A stretch of DNA of 64,000 nucleotides, taken from contig WFMF01000307.1 in the NCBI GenBank assembly GCA_011033025.1, positions 124,001-188,000 of the forward strand, in the 5' to 3' direction. This DNA comes from Beroe forskalii. Taxonomy: Eukaryota > Ctenophora > Nuda > Beroida > Beroidae. The translations under genes were made by a program, and so were the position numbers. The notes beneath the pieces are model-generated. The model had not been told where the DNA came from. It made no database searches and saw only the letters and a list, made by a program, of their open reading frames with translations. This document shows positions 10,549-21,600 of this stretch, piece after piece. Every line of letters starts with the position of its first letter. The first letter of the stretch is position 1.

Positions 10549-10845
10549 CAGCAGTCACCCCCTGCTACCAGGGTATAGCACAGTCAAGTGCAGTGACCAC
10601 CTGCCTGAATGAATCTGAAACTTGCTCTTTGGTCTTTGTCTTTACTCCAAGCACCAAGAAATTAAGCAACACACTAAGTGAAGGGAAGTAGAGGACCGGC
10701 AGATGGATCCGGGTCATTTGTGTCCTTTTACGTTGCACATTAATGAAACTAATGTGAGTGGCATGCATCCTGATCCAATACTTCATCTTGAGAGATGCTT
10801 CTCCTGAAAATCAGGGTTAAAACATATTTGAATTAAAAAGAAAGC
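10549..10845 (-). repeat. 502-bp family repeat, copy B continued (minus)
   Basis: This completes the copy interrupted at 7497. On the minus strand it runs from ctttctttttaattcaaat through aaccctgattttcaggagaa to the cagca duplication. It lies about 90 bp downstream of the coding end of the reverse-transcriptase fragment and in the same orientation, so the repeat may derive from that element's 3' region. Confidence 0.75.
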
Positions 10846-10929
10846 TGGCACCATAAAACTAAAAGCAATCAAGTTCAACAAAAAGATGTTCATAATTCCA
10901 TAATGACCAATGATACTTGTTGGATAGAT

Positions 10930-11900
10930 CCAAGATCAGCTAATACTCTGCTTTAGGTATGAGATTGAGGTCCAGTGTCTCCATTTCTGCTGCTATGGCT
11001 CTTGGCTTACCCCTGTAACCTCGAAGTGAAATGACATGTCTTAAGAAGGTCAAATCTTAAGCGGCGTCTCACGAAGGCAACAGTATCACTGTATGATTGT
11101 CCTGATTTATTACTGAGTTTCACAGCCAGGTGCTTCAGAAACCTTGCTGCCTCGTTGCCCATCCCACCAGTTGTGCTAAAAACTAGTGGTGTAAATGTAG
11201 CCTTTTCAATCTGTATCACTCTATCATTGTATTTGTTCTTCTTCTCAGTTTCATGTCTCCTATACATCTGGAATAGGCTTGTGTTGGCATTGGATTGAGC
11301 TTGTGGGTGTAATACCCTTATATCTGTGAATGCTCTATCCAATGGCGTCCAGAAGCCTCTAGTACTCACGTCTAGCCTAGCCCCATCACTAACATCTGTC
11401 CCTCTTTGCAGCTGCTCAGTGGTTACAGGTATTAGGCTTGGTTCCAATACTGTATCTTTGCACACCTGTTCAATCAACTTTGCAATAGTGCTTTTCAGTG
11501 AGTCATGTCTTAGGGAGATGTAGCCACCAAGCTTACATGTTAGACAATGATTTATTGTGCTTGGTGCACCACATACACAAAGTGTAGGCCTGTTTAGTGA
11601 GCTGAGAGTCAGGTTATATCTTAGACTGATTGCATCCTGGAATTCCTGCTTATTCAACAAAAACCCATATTCTTTCAAGGGTAATGATGTTAACCATGAT
11701 GAAGCCCCCTTCTCTGAGAGTAATTCCAGTTGACGCTGTACAAGAGGACTGAGCTCCTTCTCCAGTTCACTTTTATATGCATCATAGAAGTCTTGTCTGT
11801 TCTTCTTGATTTGATTGATTATACCACTCTGCTTGGTGTCATCAACATTGTACAAGCTCTCACAATAAGTATAGAAAATTAACATCAGGAAAAAAGCATG
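10930..11900 (-). mobile_element. Fossil retroelement: C-terminal part of a reverse-transcriptase polyprotein
   Basis: A minus-strand frame of 292 residues (11007-11885) matches the C-terminal region that follows the reverse transcriptase in an invertebrate retroelement family. Recognisable pieces are GASSWLTSLPLKEYGF, CVCGAPSTINHCLTCK (zinc-knuckle-like C-x-C...H...C), RHDSLKSTIAKLIEQVC, DGARLDVSTRGFW with FTDIRVLHP (endonuclease-like acidic pair), and FSTTGGMGNEAARFLKHL. The reverse-transcriptase core itself is absent, so this is a 5'-truncated and broken copy. Whether the family is non-LTR or DIRS-like I cannot settle, so it is treated as a fossil. It looks old to middle-aged, with at least one break. 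Confidence 0.75.
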
Positions 11901-12249
11901 CCAACATCTTATAAAAGTATCAGATTCATTATGGAACTCACGAACATATCAAAATATATAGAGGATTTCTTCATTCCTTCAATCTACGCTACAATGTAAT
12001 TGAACACTTATCTTAGGTTTGGCATGCGCAGCCATGCGCGGCACAGCAAGTTGCAAGTGCTAAACAGGTATGAGGTATGTCGTTTCATAAGTCATCATAC
12101 AATCACGATGTATAACAAGTAAAAGGCTATTGATTGAGGTTCACAAACTTTAGATTGTGCATTGGCGACTTAAACATGTTTTATGAGCTTAACTATCATC
12201 TTCCCTCAATTTTCCTATATAGTGTAAAGATTAAAATAAAATAACTACT

Positions 12250-12996
12250 GGTACCAGGGGGTGACTGCTGGGGGCCTACCTCATAAAAAGCTCTCGCAAT
12301 TTAAACACCCCGAAAGCTGAGGTAGGTATTGGACTGAAGATGCCTGCACACCACTCATCTTGGTGTGACTCACTTAGATCCTGCTGCTCTCCACATTGGA
12401 TTGCCTCAAGGGATCATGTTGGTGTTCAAGTACGGAGTTGGAGAAAAGTCTTGCAGATTGATGTCTTGAAGAAAGATTTCTTTTTAATTCAAAAATGTTT
12501 TAACCCTGATTTTCAGGAGAAGCATCTCTTGAGATGGAGTATTGGATCAGGATGCATGCCACTTCTCATTAATTTTATTAATGTGCAACGTAAAAGGACA
12601 CAAATAACCCGGATCCATCCACCGGTCCTCTACTTCTCTTCACTAAGTCTTTTGCTTAATTTCTTGATGCTTGGAGTACAAACAAAGACCAAAGAGCAAG
12701 TTTCAGTTTCATTCAGGCAGGTGGTCACTGCACTTGACGGTGCTATACCCTGGTACCAGGGGTGACTGCTGGGGGCCTACCTCATAAAAAGCTCGCAATT
12801 TAAACACCCCGAAAGCTGAGGTAGGTATTGGACTGAAGATGCCTGCACACCACTCATCTTGGTGTGACTCACTTAGATCCTGCTGCTCTCCATATTGGAT
12901 TGCCTCAAGGGATCATGTTGGTGTTCAAGTACGGAGTTGGAGAAAAGTCTTGCAGATTGATGTCTTGAAGAAAGATTTCTTTTTAATTCAAAAATA
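12250..12996 (+). repeat. 502-bp tandem repeat: one full unit plus a truncated second unit
   Basis: Unit C is 12250-12751 and starts ggtaccagggggtgactgct. Unit D starts at 12752 with the same words and stops after about 245 bp at ttttaattcaaaaat. The two are nearly identical, so the duplication is recent. The same unit occurs at 6944-7332 and, inverted and interrupted, at 7333-7497 plus 10549-10845. No protein match is seen. Confidence 0.85.
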
Positions 12997-13279
12997 CTGA
13001 ATAATTTAATAATTTAATACTTACGTAACTAATTAAGTAAAAGTATAATGCTTACATACAGAATAATGAAAAATGATAAATCCAAAAATTCAATTCAAAA
13101 ACTGCGACAAACTCACGTTAAAGGGACAAAACAGAAAACGAATATTGTTCTATGGTAAAGCAGTAATACACGCAGTATCCCGATGTACGCACGTACATGC
13201 TAATTAGGTATTGGGTGTATCATGACTACTGCTACTTTCCTTGAACAAACATTCCAATTCCCTTAAGTTCCCTTATGTT

Positions 13280-13629
13280 CCTAAGCCCGCATAGGTGTGT
13301 GTACGCGCCGCGTGACGATAACAGGGGTATACGTTGCTCAACACGTATATCCCTGTGTGGCTCGCGCGGCGCGCTTCCCCAGCACAGGGAAGCGCGCGGC
13401 GCGTATACACACCTTTGCGTTGCTAAACGCGTATATCCCTGTTATCGTCGCGCGGCGCTTCCTCAGGGAAGCGCGCGGCGCGTACTCGACGGGCGATGTC
13501 CGTCCCTTTCTTCTGACTTGTTGTTGGACAAAGGCGCAAAGTGACGTCCAAATGTGGAACGTTGCGCCGCGCGCGCGAGGGTAGGGTAACATCCTACGAG
13601 GCGCGTACACACACCTATGCGGGCTTAGG
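13280..13629. mobile_element. GC-rich fold-back element with perfect 30-bp terminal inverted repeats
   Basis: Positions 13280-13309 are the exact reverse complement of 13600-13629. The ends begin cctaagcccgcataggtgtg. The inside is very GC-rich for this window and has further inverted pairs, for example acgataacagggg against ccctgttatcgt. The terminal ~19 bp are repeated once more just outside the right end (13632-13648). A 115-bp element with its own target duplication is nested at 13485-13599. The open frames on both strands here reflect the composition, not genes. Confidence 0.75.
13485..13599 (+). mobile_element. Short MITE-like element, copy 1 (115 bp, 8-bp target duplication)
   Basis: It is flanked by ggcgcgta at 13477-13484 and 13600-13607. 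It starts tcgacggg after one base and ends catcctacga. It shares about 65 near-identical bp (around caaagtgacgtccaaatgtg and gggtagggtaacatcctacg) with 28422-28505, which has its own different 8-bp duplication. Two copies with independent duplications of equal size show a real mobile element. The ends are only weakly inverted (TCGACGG/TCGTAGG). Confidence 0.75.
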
Positions 13630-13738
13630 AAACCTATGCGGGCTTAGGAAGGGTATACGTGTTTACATGGGAGACATACCAGAATCAGCGCCGCGCCGCT
13701 TGCGTCAGCGGATCATACATCGTACGACAAAATCTTAA

Positions 13739-13800
13739 CAAATCCTGACCCTAAATAATCCTGACCCTAGATAATCCTGACCCTTACCCTAAAAAAACGG
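13739..13800. repeat. Short tandem repeat, 16-17 bp (aataatcctgaccctа-like)
   Basis: Three to four imperfect copies of a unit containing atcctgaccc lie just right of the GC-rich element. Nothing more can be said. Confidence 0.55.
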
Positions 13801-13859
13801 TTTTTTGGTACGGCCGGTTCATATGCAATTGCAAATCTATGTGGAAATCAAATCTTCAC

Positions 13860-14660
13860 TCTTAATTTCGTTTGTCACACAAGTGGCACAAGTTAACAAG
13901 TATTAGGGTTTTACGCAAATACCAGGGATGTCACACAAGTTCTACTAGTAGTAGTACTTCAAAGGGTGTCACACGAGTAATATTAATTATTAATAGGGGT
14001 GTCACATGAGTACTGGGGGTGTCACTGTTACACTGAAACAACAACTAGTGGTGTCACAAGAGTACAAGGAGTAGGACTATAAGTATGAAACAAGTACTAC
14101 ATAGGACTAGGGGTGTCACATGAATGGTAAGCTGGGGGCACAATAGTACTAGGTGTGTCATACAAGTAGTAGGGGTGTCGCACAAGTACTAGGGGTGTCG
14201 CACAAGTACTAGCGATGTCACAAGAGAGTGTCAAACAAGTACTTGTGACTTGGGATTTGGGTCTTTTGGTTCAACTTCAATTCACTGATTATAAATGGGT
14301 TTTAAATTTATTGGTCATTTTAGAGCATAAAATCCTTGATCTGGCAATCACTAGAAAAGCTTTGTCCAAACGGCTCAAAAATGATTCCATAGGTTTAAAA
14401 AAGGGCTGGTTTAAAAAAGGCCGGCTAAATAAAGGCCAATTAGGTAAAGGGGGAGTGAAACAAGAAGTAGGGGTGTAGTCATAGTAATAGGGGTGTCACA
14501 ATATACGCTTAGAGCATGGCTGGGAATGCGCTAATAAAGTGTACTGAGGCGAAGACGAGTGCAATAATTTGTATTGTCGCACGAGGAGCCGAGGCCGACA
14601 AATTATTGCACGAGGCGGTGTCAAACAATTACTATAGGTGTCAAACAAGAACCAATGATG
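13860..14660. repeat. Degenerate minisatellite of ggggtgtcacacaagtact words, with an embedded GGCCGG element end
   Basis: Units of roughly 20-28 bp built around ggtgtcaca[ct] and agtactag recur from about 13870 to 14230 and again from 14450 to 14660. Between them, 14245-14455 is homologous to the right half of the element at 57370-57822. The shared words are aaaaaaggccggctaaataaaggccaa and the preceding tttgtccaa stretch. It was probably inserted into the minisatellite. A hairpin with arms gtgcaataatttgt/acaaattattgcac lies at 14551-14613. Confidence 0.55.
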
Positions 14661-14759
14661 TTGCTGACTGCTGGACGTAAGGCAGTTACGATTGTGTGGC
14701 TCGGTATAGTTCGATATTTGATGTTCATGTTAATCAGGAGGATTTCTGTAGAAATAATA

Positions 14760-15740
14760 CAATAATCTTAAAAACAAATCATATACACATCAAAAATGTG
14801 ACAGGTCATCAATTTTTGTATTATAGGTATTAACAGGATTCCAACTTAAAATTTGACTGTCAATCAAACTTCAAAGTAACATTGATCTTATTCTAAAACG
14901 AAAAAGATCATGTATTAATGAATCAATAACATATCATTAATACGATTAAATTTTAAAAGAAATAGCTTGAATTATACTATTTAATTGGCCTGATCGACAC
15001 TATTTAACTTAATTGAAATAAGTTTTGGCATAGCATTAGCGATAAATAACAGCACCATTATTTATCAAATCGGATATGATTATAGAAGTTAAGCATTATT
15101 TATTTACTTATTTAGATTTTAGAGTCAAGAAAATGGTCGAAGCAGAACGCATACATATCACCTACTCACCCTGTTTTGGGCCGTGGCCATAATGGGTTTT
15201 TGAAGGTTTTATGGGCCAGATTATATCCAAATATTGGACCTATGAACTCAAGACCACCGTCAAAATGTTGGTAGTTGATAAGTTGGTACTGGGCACAGGC
15301 CCAGTCCATCCTGGCAAACTCCTTACATCAGGCGTGTGATAAGCAAACCTAATAATTCATTTTGCTACTTGGAAGTTGGAATAGTGTAAAACCATTATTA
15401 TTTTGCACGGTAGTGCCAGTTGTACAATTATATACTTTCTGGTCGATATTAAAATGGCAGATATTTTCTTGTGTTTAGAAAGACCCTCATTTTATAGGGC
15501 GTTTTCCTCCAGAACCTGTATATAATCTGGTTCCAAATGCTTAAAAGCTTGAAGACATTCTGCCTAAATCACAAATTCTTGCTTGTTCAGTAGAAAAGAT
15601 TAACATATTCACGCACATAAACGCTGTAAAACTCTTTATATTTCAAATCTTTTAAAATAAAGCTTTCAGATTAATAGTAAGTGCTATTTCACCTTCAAAA
15701 TAAAAGGTAATTCGGTGAGTATACCGCAGGAGTGCACCGT
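14760..15740. other. AT-rich DNA, nothing recognised
   Basis: No exon, RNA gene or clear repeat is supported in this stretch. Confidence 0.4.
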
Positions 15741-15752
15741 GCCCAGATTTAC

Positions 15753-15905
15753 TACAGTAAGATGAAAAATAAGATATGCTCGAGCTGTGGCCAGGCGAGG
15801 GTCAGGCTTGTTTTGCTCCAACTCCAAGATGTGTCCCTTGTGCAAATACAGAAGTCGAGTGATAGCCGAATTACCTTGCATTTCATCAACATTCAAAAGC
15901 ACTTC
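15753..15905 (-). CDS. Candidate exon of an unrecognised protein
   Basis: After a TCTTCTAG acceptor, the minus strand is open for exactly 51 codons to a GTAAATC donor, phase 0 at both ends. It starts EVLLNVDEMQGNSAITRLL and continues with HKGHILELEQNKPDPRLA. The amino-acid mix looks like a folded protein and unlike the AT-rich surroundings. An inner GTAATT could be a competing donor. I do not recognise the family and see no neighbouring exon, so it may be a stray or decayed exon. Confidence 0.3.
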
Positions 15906-15984
15906 CTAGAAGATTGATATACATATCACCAAAGCCTCAAGGGCTGAATTTCATATCGCACGCGCCCGCGCTTGCGGTATGACA

Positions 15985-16345
15985 ATTATCCCTCGAAGGC
16001 AATACTCTTCAGTCTCAAATAGACGAGGGGGTGACGATTGCAGTTCTTTGGATTTTTACTACAGTGGGGGACAGTTATTTAACACCCTCCCCGTTAATTT
16101 GAAAAATTTGAAATGAAACAAATCAAAATTCATATCTTTTGTTCGAATTTTACAGCAAACAAGCAGCAATCTGAACGTTTTACCTGTTGTTTCATCACAA
16201 TCATACTCTTTTTTCAGTTATGTTGATGATGTCTTGAACCCCCTGGTCCCCTTATTACGAAATTTTTGAAAAACCGACAAGGGGGGACAGTAATTACATT
16301 TACAGCCCCGTATATTTGAGACTGAAGAGTAGCCAGAGAGGGATA
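15985..16345. repeat. Inverted-repeat (fold-back) element
   Basis: ggcaatactcttcagtctca at about 15989 pairs with tgagactgaagagtagcc at about 16315-16334. Between the arms are G-run/C-run blocks such as gtgggggacagttat and aggggggacagtaatt in opposite settings. Looser symmetry extends outward to catatcacc/ggtgatatg words near 15922 and 16530. No coding content. Confidence 0.5.
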
Positions 16346-16349
16346 TATC

Positions 16350-17218
16350 TCGTATAGCACGGGGGGCTCGAAGAGGCCGAGTGCTATGCGAAATACAGTC
16401 CATGAGATGAAGATGATATTACCTCGCGTGGGCTTTTTGGGAAAATAGGATGCCTTGACAGTATAAAACATTTCGGGACTCATCTAATAATAAGACGACG
16501 GAGAAAATTTAATAGATCAAAATGCACGCGAGGTGATATGGAAAAAAACTATATTTTCACGGGTTCCATATATCTGAAATTCCAATTCTGCAATTCTTCT
16601 CAAATAATTCATTTCAAATAACTAAAATCTAAATCACATTTCACACATTTCAAGTGATCAAAATAGAAAGCAGATCACTCATTTCTGGCCATGGAAAATC
16701 TTTAACTAAAAGCTTCGTCCAGTGGATCAAATAAATTACAAATGCATCATGTACCGCGATATCACGATAACATTTAACCCCCGTTTCAACACCTTCCATG
16801 AATAAATTCCATCGCCAAACAAACTATGTTATCTTAACCACTTTCTGAGACTTTTCCAACATGCTTATTACGCTGCGTTTATCAGATGCTTCGAAAATCA
16901 ATAACAAATTGTGAAAATTATAAATAAAATCGTGAAAAAGAGGGAGAGTAGATATTAAACCATACAATAAAATCTTCCAATCAGCAGAGGTTACTCTCAA
17001 TAACAATACCCTTGTTTCCGTTCTATCCACCAAATAAATAAAGAATGTTATAATGAATGCAGGAGAGTTTTATCAGCTATTTCGCCTAATAAATTGTCAC
17101 GAATAAATTAGTATCGCTTCCAAAATTCGCACATTCTACGCCAAGAAATCATCCGATCAATTAATTTTTATACCATGTAGCAACATATATCAACACGTCT
17201 ACCTAGTAGTAGTACATA
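16350..17218. other. AT-rich DNA, nothing recognised
   Basis: No supported gene or element apart from the outer symmetry words noted for the neighbouring inverted repeat. Confidence 0.4.
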
Positions 17219-18150
17219 GACCAGGTACCATCTGAAGCAACCAGGTATAACCTAGCAACATACGCCAGGTATCACCTAGAAACATGCAACTGGTATATCA
17301 CCTAGCAACACACACCAAGACGTATCACCTAGAAACATGCAACTGGTATCACCCAGCAGCCAGGTTTCACCCAGCAGCCAGGTTTCACCTAACAACCAGG
17401 TATCACCTAGCAACCAGGTATCACCTAGCAATCAGTTATCACCTAGCAACCAGGTATCACCTAGCAACCAGGTATCGCCTAGCAACCATGAATCACCTAG
17501 CAACCAGGTATCACCTAGCAACCATGAATCACCTAGCAACCAGGTATCACCTAGCAACCAGGTATCGCCTAGCAATCAGGTATCACCTAACAACCAGGTA
17601 TCACCTAGCAACCAGGTATCGCCTAGCAACCATGAATCACCTAGCAACCAGGTATCACCTAGCAACCAGGTATCGCCTAGCAACCATGAATCACCTAGCA
17701 ACCAGGTATCACCTAGCAACCAGGTATCACCTAGCAACCAGGTATCGCCTAGCAACCAGGTATCGCCTAGCAACCAGGTATCGCCTAGCAACCAGGTATC
17801 ACCTAGCAACCAGGTATCACCTAGCAACCAGGTATCACCTAGCAACCAGGTATCACCTAGCAACCAGGTATCACCTAGCAATCAGGTATCACCTAGCAAC
17901 CAGGTATCACCTAGCAACCAGGTATCGCCTAGCAACCATGAATCACCTAGCAACCAGGTATCGCCTAGCAACCAGGTATCGCCTAGCAACTAGGTATCAC
18001 CTAGCAACCAGGTATCGCCTAGCAACCATGAATCACCTAGCAACCAGGTATCGCCTAGCAACCAGGTATCACCTAGCAACCAGGTATCACCTAGCAACCA
18101 TGAATCACCTAGCAACCAGGTATCGCCTAGCAACCATGAATTGCCTAGTT
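17219..18150. repeat. 18-bp minisatellite (agcaaccaggtatcacct), about 45-50 copies
   Basis: The unit is exactly 18 bp in the body. The first few units (17219-17400) are longer and more diverged. Three variant classes recur: ccaggtatcac, ccaggtatcgc and ccatgaatcac. The ccatgaatcac variant turns up every two to five units, giving a loose higher-order pattern. As 18 is a multiple of three, long frames are open on both strands (SPSNQV, HLATRY and GDTWLL hexads). This is a property of the unit and not evidence of a gene; there is no splice signal or flanking coding sequence. Confidence 0.93.
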
Positions 18151-18432
18151 AAGTAGTAATATAAGAACGTAACCCGTATCACCGTCTCGGATGCACCGTC
18201 AGCTGTGGGATCCAGGGACTTCAGTGTTGATATCTTTGAGTTCTACAGCTGCACTAACAGATCTTGACAGAGCGAGTATTTGATGATGATCTTATTAAAT
18301 ACTTTAAAAGGGACAAACCACCATTCTCCAGCGACCATCTTGAGGCCCTGAGGCAGCCCAATGCCCACTGGGCTCTGGAATCTGTGAGAAAATGCCCAGG
18401 AACTTCACTGCAACCTTATCAGAGAACTCCTA

Positions 18433-18650
18433 TTATTCATCAGAGTCAGACACATGATACTTTCTTTCATCATCGTGCAATTCTCCACTGCTTCCACACG
18501 GCGGATTGGGTTGATGACACCAGTCTATGCCGCAGTGTGTCATGTCATCAGAAGACACAGCAGAACCAGTAACACTGGCTGGATGTGGTGGTGATACGTT
18601 CCTGCTGTACGCCGTGCGGCGGGCGCAGAACTTACGCAACATCAGAATGT
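18433..18650 (-). CDS. Possible terminal exon of the LRR-Ig gene
   Basis: A CCATATCTTTCAG acceptor precedes a frame that accepts the phase-1 end of the Ig exon at 18754-18929. Joining gives QND, then ILMLRKFCARRTAYSRN, and it runs 72 residues to SDSDE and a stop at 18433-18435. The tail is polar and cysteine-containing. It has no hydrophobic span long enough for a membrane anchor, so a protein ending here would be secreted. The frame fit is seen. With no homology recognised, this could be an alternative end or a chance open frame. Confidence 0.45.
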
Positions 18651-21600
18651 CTGAAAGATATGGTGAGATAGATTCAGGTATTCTTTTGTACCACAATACT
18701 ATTCTGTCTCAATTCAAAGATTGAATGCGACTAGCACTAGAAGAGAAACTCACCGTTCTGCGTGACCTGGAAGTGCTCCAGGGTTTGGCCGAGTGAGTTG
18801 GCTGCCACACACTTGTACTCCCCGCTGTTGTCAGCGTTGGGCGTGTTGCTGAGGTGCAGCACACTGCCGTGCACGGGACCCACCCCTGCTCGTGATATCC
18901 TCACTCCATCCTCCGAGCCGTACAGCTCTCTGAAGAGGAGGTGTTTAAATGTACATTTACGAGGGGGTTTATATTGTTCCTGATAAATTCTGATGAATGA
19001 GAAAGAACTTTTAATTCGTCGTAAAAACTTCATTGATGATTGATCATTCTACGTTCAACGTCATCGTCAGTAATTCCTGAAGATCAATTTCTTTACAAAA
19101 TTTATTACAAAAACAATTCTTTCAATCTTTCACAAATTCTACAACCATAAAAAGATAGCACGGTAGTGGTACTATAATACTACCGAACAAGGTCACTTCT
19201 CCAGCGCTTACCTGCTTTCCTTGAACCACAAGATGGGACCGTTGAGGGGCGGGTTCGCCAGGACATCGCACGCCAGCGTGACGTCCACCATAGCGTCCTT
19301 GTCGTGGTTACTACCACTCGGCGACCACTTGTAGCTGTTCACAATGCGAGGGGCGTCTGCGAGGGGGAGGGAGGGGGTTAGAGACAACTACTTCGGACAT
19401 TACAGACAAAGCATGGCTTAGATATAATCGTATTGATCCTAGTGTGCGCCCTTTTTTCAAAGTTTTTTAGGCTCTTCGACTCGATTGTAGATCTCAGTGA
19501 GCTGATCACGAGGATATCAAGTTTTTTGAAAATGGATAATGTCTTCCTTTGCCTCTGGGCGTTTTTCTGTTTCGTGACGTCACATCACGTGACCTGTCAC
19601 GTGATCCGCCTGCTAGTACTTTGTGCGCGCTCTGATTCCGCGCGCGCAATTGTAATTCTATGCGCGTTCGCGGATCTGAGTTGTCCGTGTCAATTCTGTG
19701 CTATCTATGGCATTGGCAAGACTTATTTTTATTGAATAATGGAATTTTCTGTTACCAATCTATGATAACCGCAGATAGCAAATAATTTACGGATCAGCTT
19801 ATTTTGCCAGTGACATTTTCAAGCTGATAATTGCGCAATTACTTGGAAAATGGAAGCTCAAGTTTATACATTGAGAGCTGAGAAGTACATTAGTACTATA
19901 CAGGGTTAAAATTGTACATCCCAATCAGGAGTGTCCCCAGTCAGATCACATGATGCATGACAAAGCAGAGGACACTCCCTCAACCATTGATAGAGCAGAA
20001 CAAGGTTCACGTGACTGATAGAGGAGGAAGCAAGCAGTATCTCTTTGACCATGAAGAAATCCAGTTAACAGTGACCTAGTTTGTTATATTTTAACGAGTA
20101 GGCCCTCTACCTAATTCTATTTCATCGTTCGGCAGTCTTGAAGCTTATTCCGATCCCGAGATCTGTGAAATGTGAAACACAGAAAATCCATTTTATTGTT
20201 TTGTATTTTTTGCCTGGCGTTGCTACACAGACACCCCCTGGGTCTGAAAAAGGCGGACAAAGCGGAATCAAAACGACGGAATGTCGCTCGGAATAATGGG
20301 AATCGAGGTCTAATCCCATAGTCATGGATTAGACCTGCACTTCTGTTGTCTGAGATCGCGAATTCGTACTCTTCTGATTCAGATGATTAGGAAACGGCCA
20401 AGATAACGGTATACAAGTTCCCCAGGATTGTGAACCGTCGCTCATAATCGGGGCACCATGGAATTTTCTGATACCAATCTACTAATTCTACGATGGACGC
20501 AGATAACAGATAATTTTAGAATCAGCAAGACTTGCCAGTGCCATTTTCAAGCTGATAATTGCGATTACGGCAGTCTTAAGAACTTCTCTGACACCACCGG
20601 CTGGCAGGCCGGCCGACTTGCCAGACAACCAGCTAGCCGGTTAGCCAGCCGGCCTGCAAGTCGGCTAGCCGGCCAGCTAGTTAGTCAGCTGGTCGGCTAG
20701 CCGACCGTCTTGCCAGTGCAATTTTCGAGCTGATAATTGCGATTACTTGGAAAATGGAAGCTTTTAGTTTATACATTGGGAGCCAAGAAGTACCTACATT
20801 AGTACTATACAAGGTTAAAATTGTACATCCCAATCAGGAGTCAGGGTGCATGTGAATGCCGAGTGTCCCCAGTCAGATCACATGACAAGGCAAGGGACAC
20901 TCTCCCTCGACCAATGATCGAACAGAAAAAGGTTCACGTGACTGATAGAGACGGAGGAGGAGGAGGAAGCAAGTAGTATCTCTTTGACAATGAAAAGATC
21001 GGGGAACGGACATTTCATCTCGCGACACTTCATCTCTTGAAAGTACGACATTTCATCTCGTACTGTAAACTGATTTTATCCTGAAGTACGACATTTCATC
21101 TTCAGAGTGCGACGTTTGACGTTTTACTGTAACTTGATTGTACTGTAACTCTGTAAAGTACGACATTTGATCTCAAGAGCACGACGTTTCATCTCCAAGG
21201 CTACGACACTTCATCTCTGGGAGTGACACCTCTTATCAGGGTGGGAAAGTTGGTCTCAGGGCACGAAACTTCATCTCAACGTACGACACTTCATCTCAGT
21301 GTACGACCCTTCATCTCAGACTGCGACATTTCATCTCTGGGTACAACACTTCATCTCAGAGTACCACACTTCAACTCAGGATAAGACACTTCATCTCAGA
21401 CCGCGACACTTCATCTCAAGGAAGGAAACTTCGTCTCAGTGTACGAAACTTCATCTCAGGGTTCGACACTTCATCTCCGACTGCGACATTTCATCTCTGG
21501 GTACGACACTTCATCTCAGGGTAAGACATTTCATCTCTGAATAGTTCAAGACTGCCGTCGTCTTTGAGATGAGGTGTCGAAGATGAAATGTCGTGAGATG

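Noticed and set aside
12180-13000. Reading the tandem 502-bp repeat as a pair of LTRs
   Set aside because: The units are directly adjacent with no internal coding region, no typical terminal dinucleotides and no target duplication.
13275-13610. Overlapping plus- and minus-strand open frames
   Set aside because: They fall inside the GC-rich fold-back element, where stops are rare by composition.
17284-18156. 290-residue plus-strand frame of HLATRY hexads and 218-residue frame of SPSNQV hexads
   Set aside because: Both arise from an 18-bp minisatellite open in several frames on both strands, with no splice sites or conserved flanks.
18264-18572. Plus-strand frame starting MTERVFDDDLIKYFKRD
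   Set aside because: Coding-like for ~50 residues but overlaps the likely 3' end of the LRR-Ig gene on the other strand. No family recognised and no splice support.
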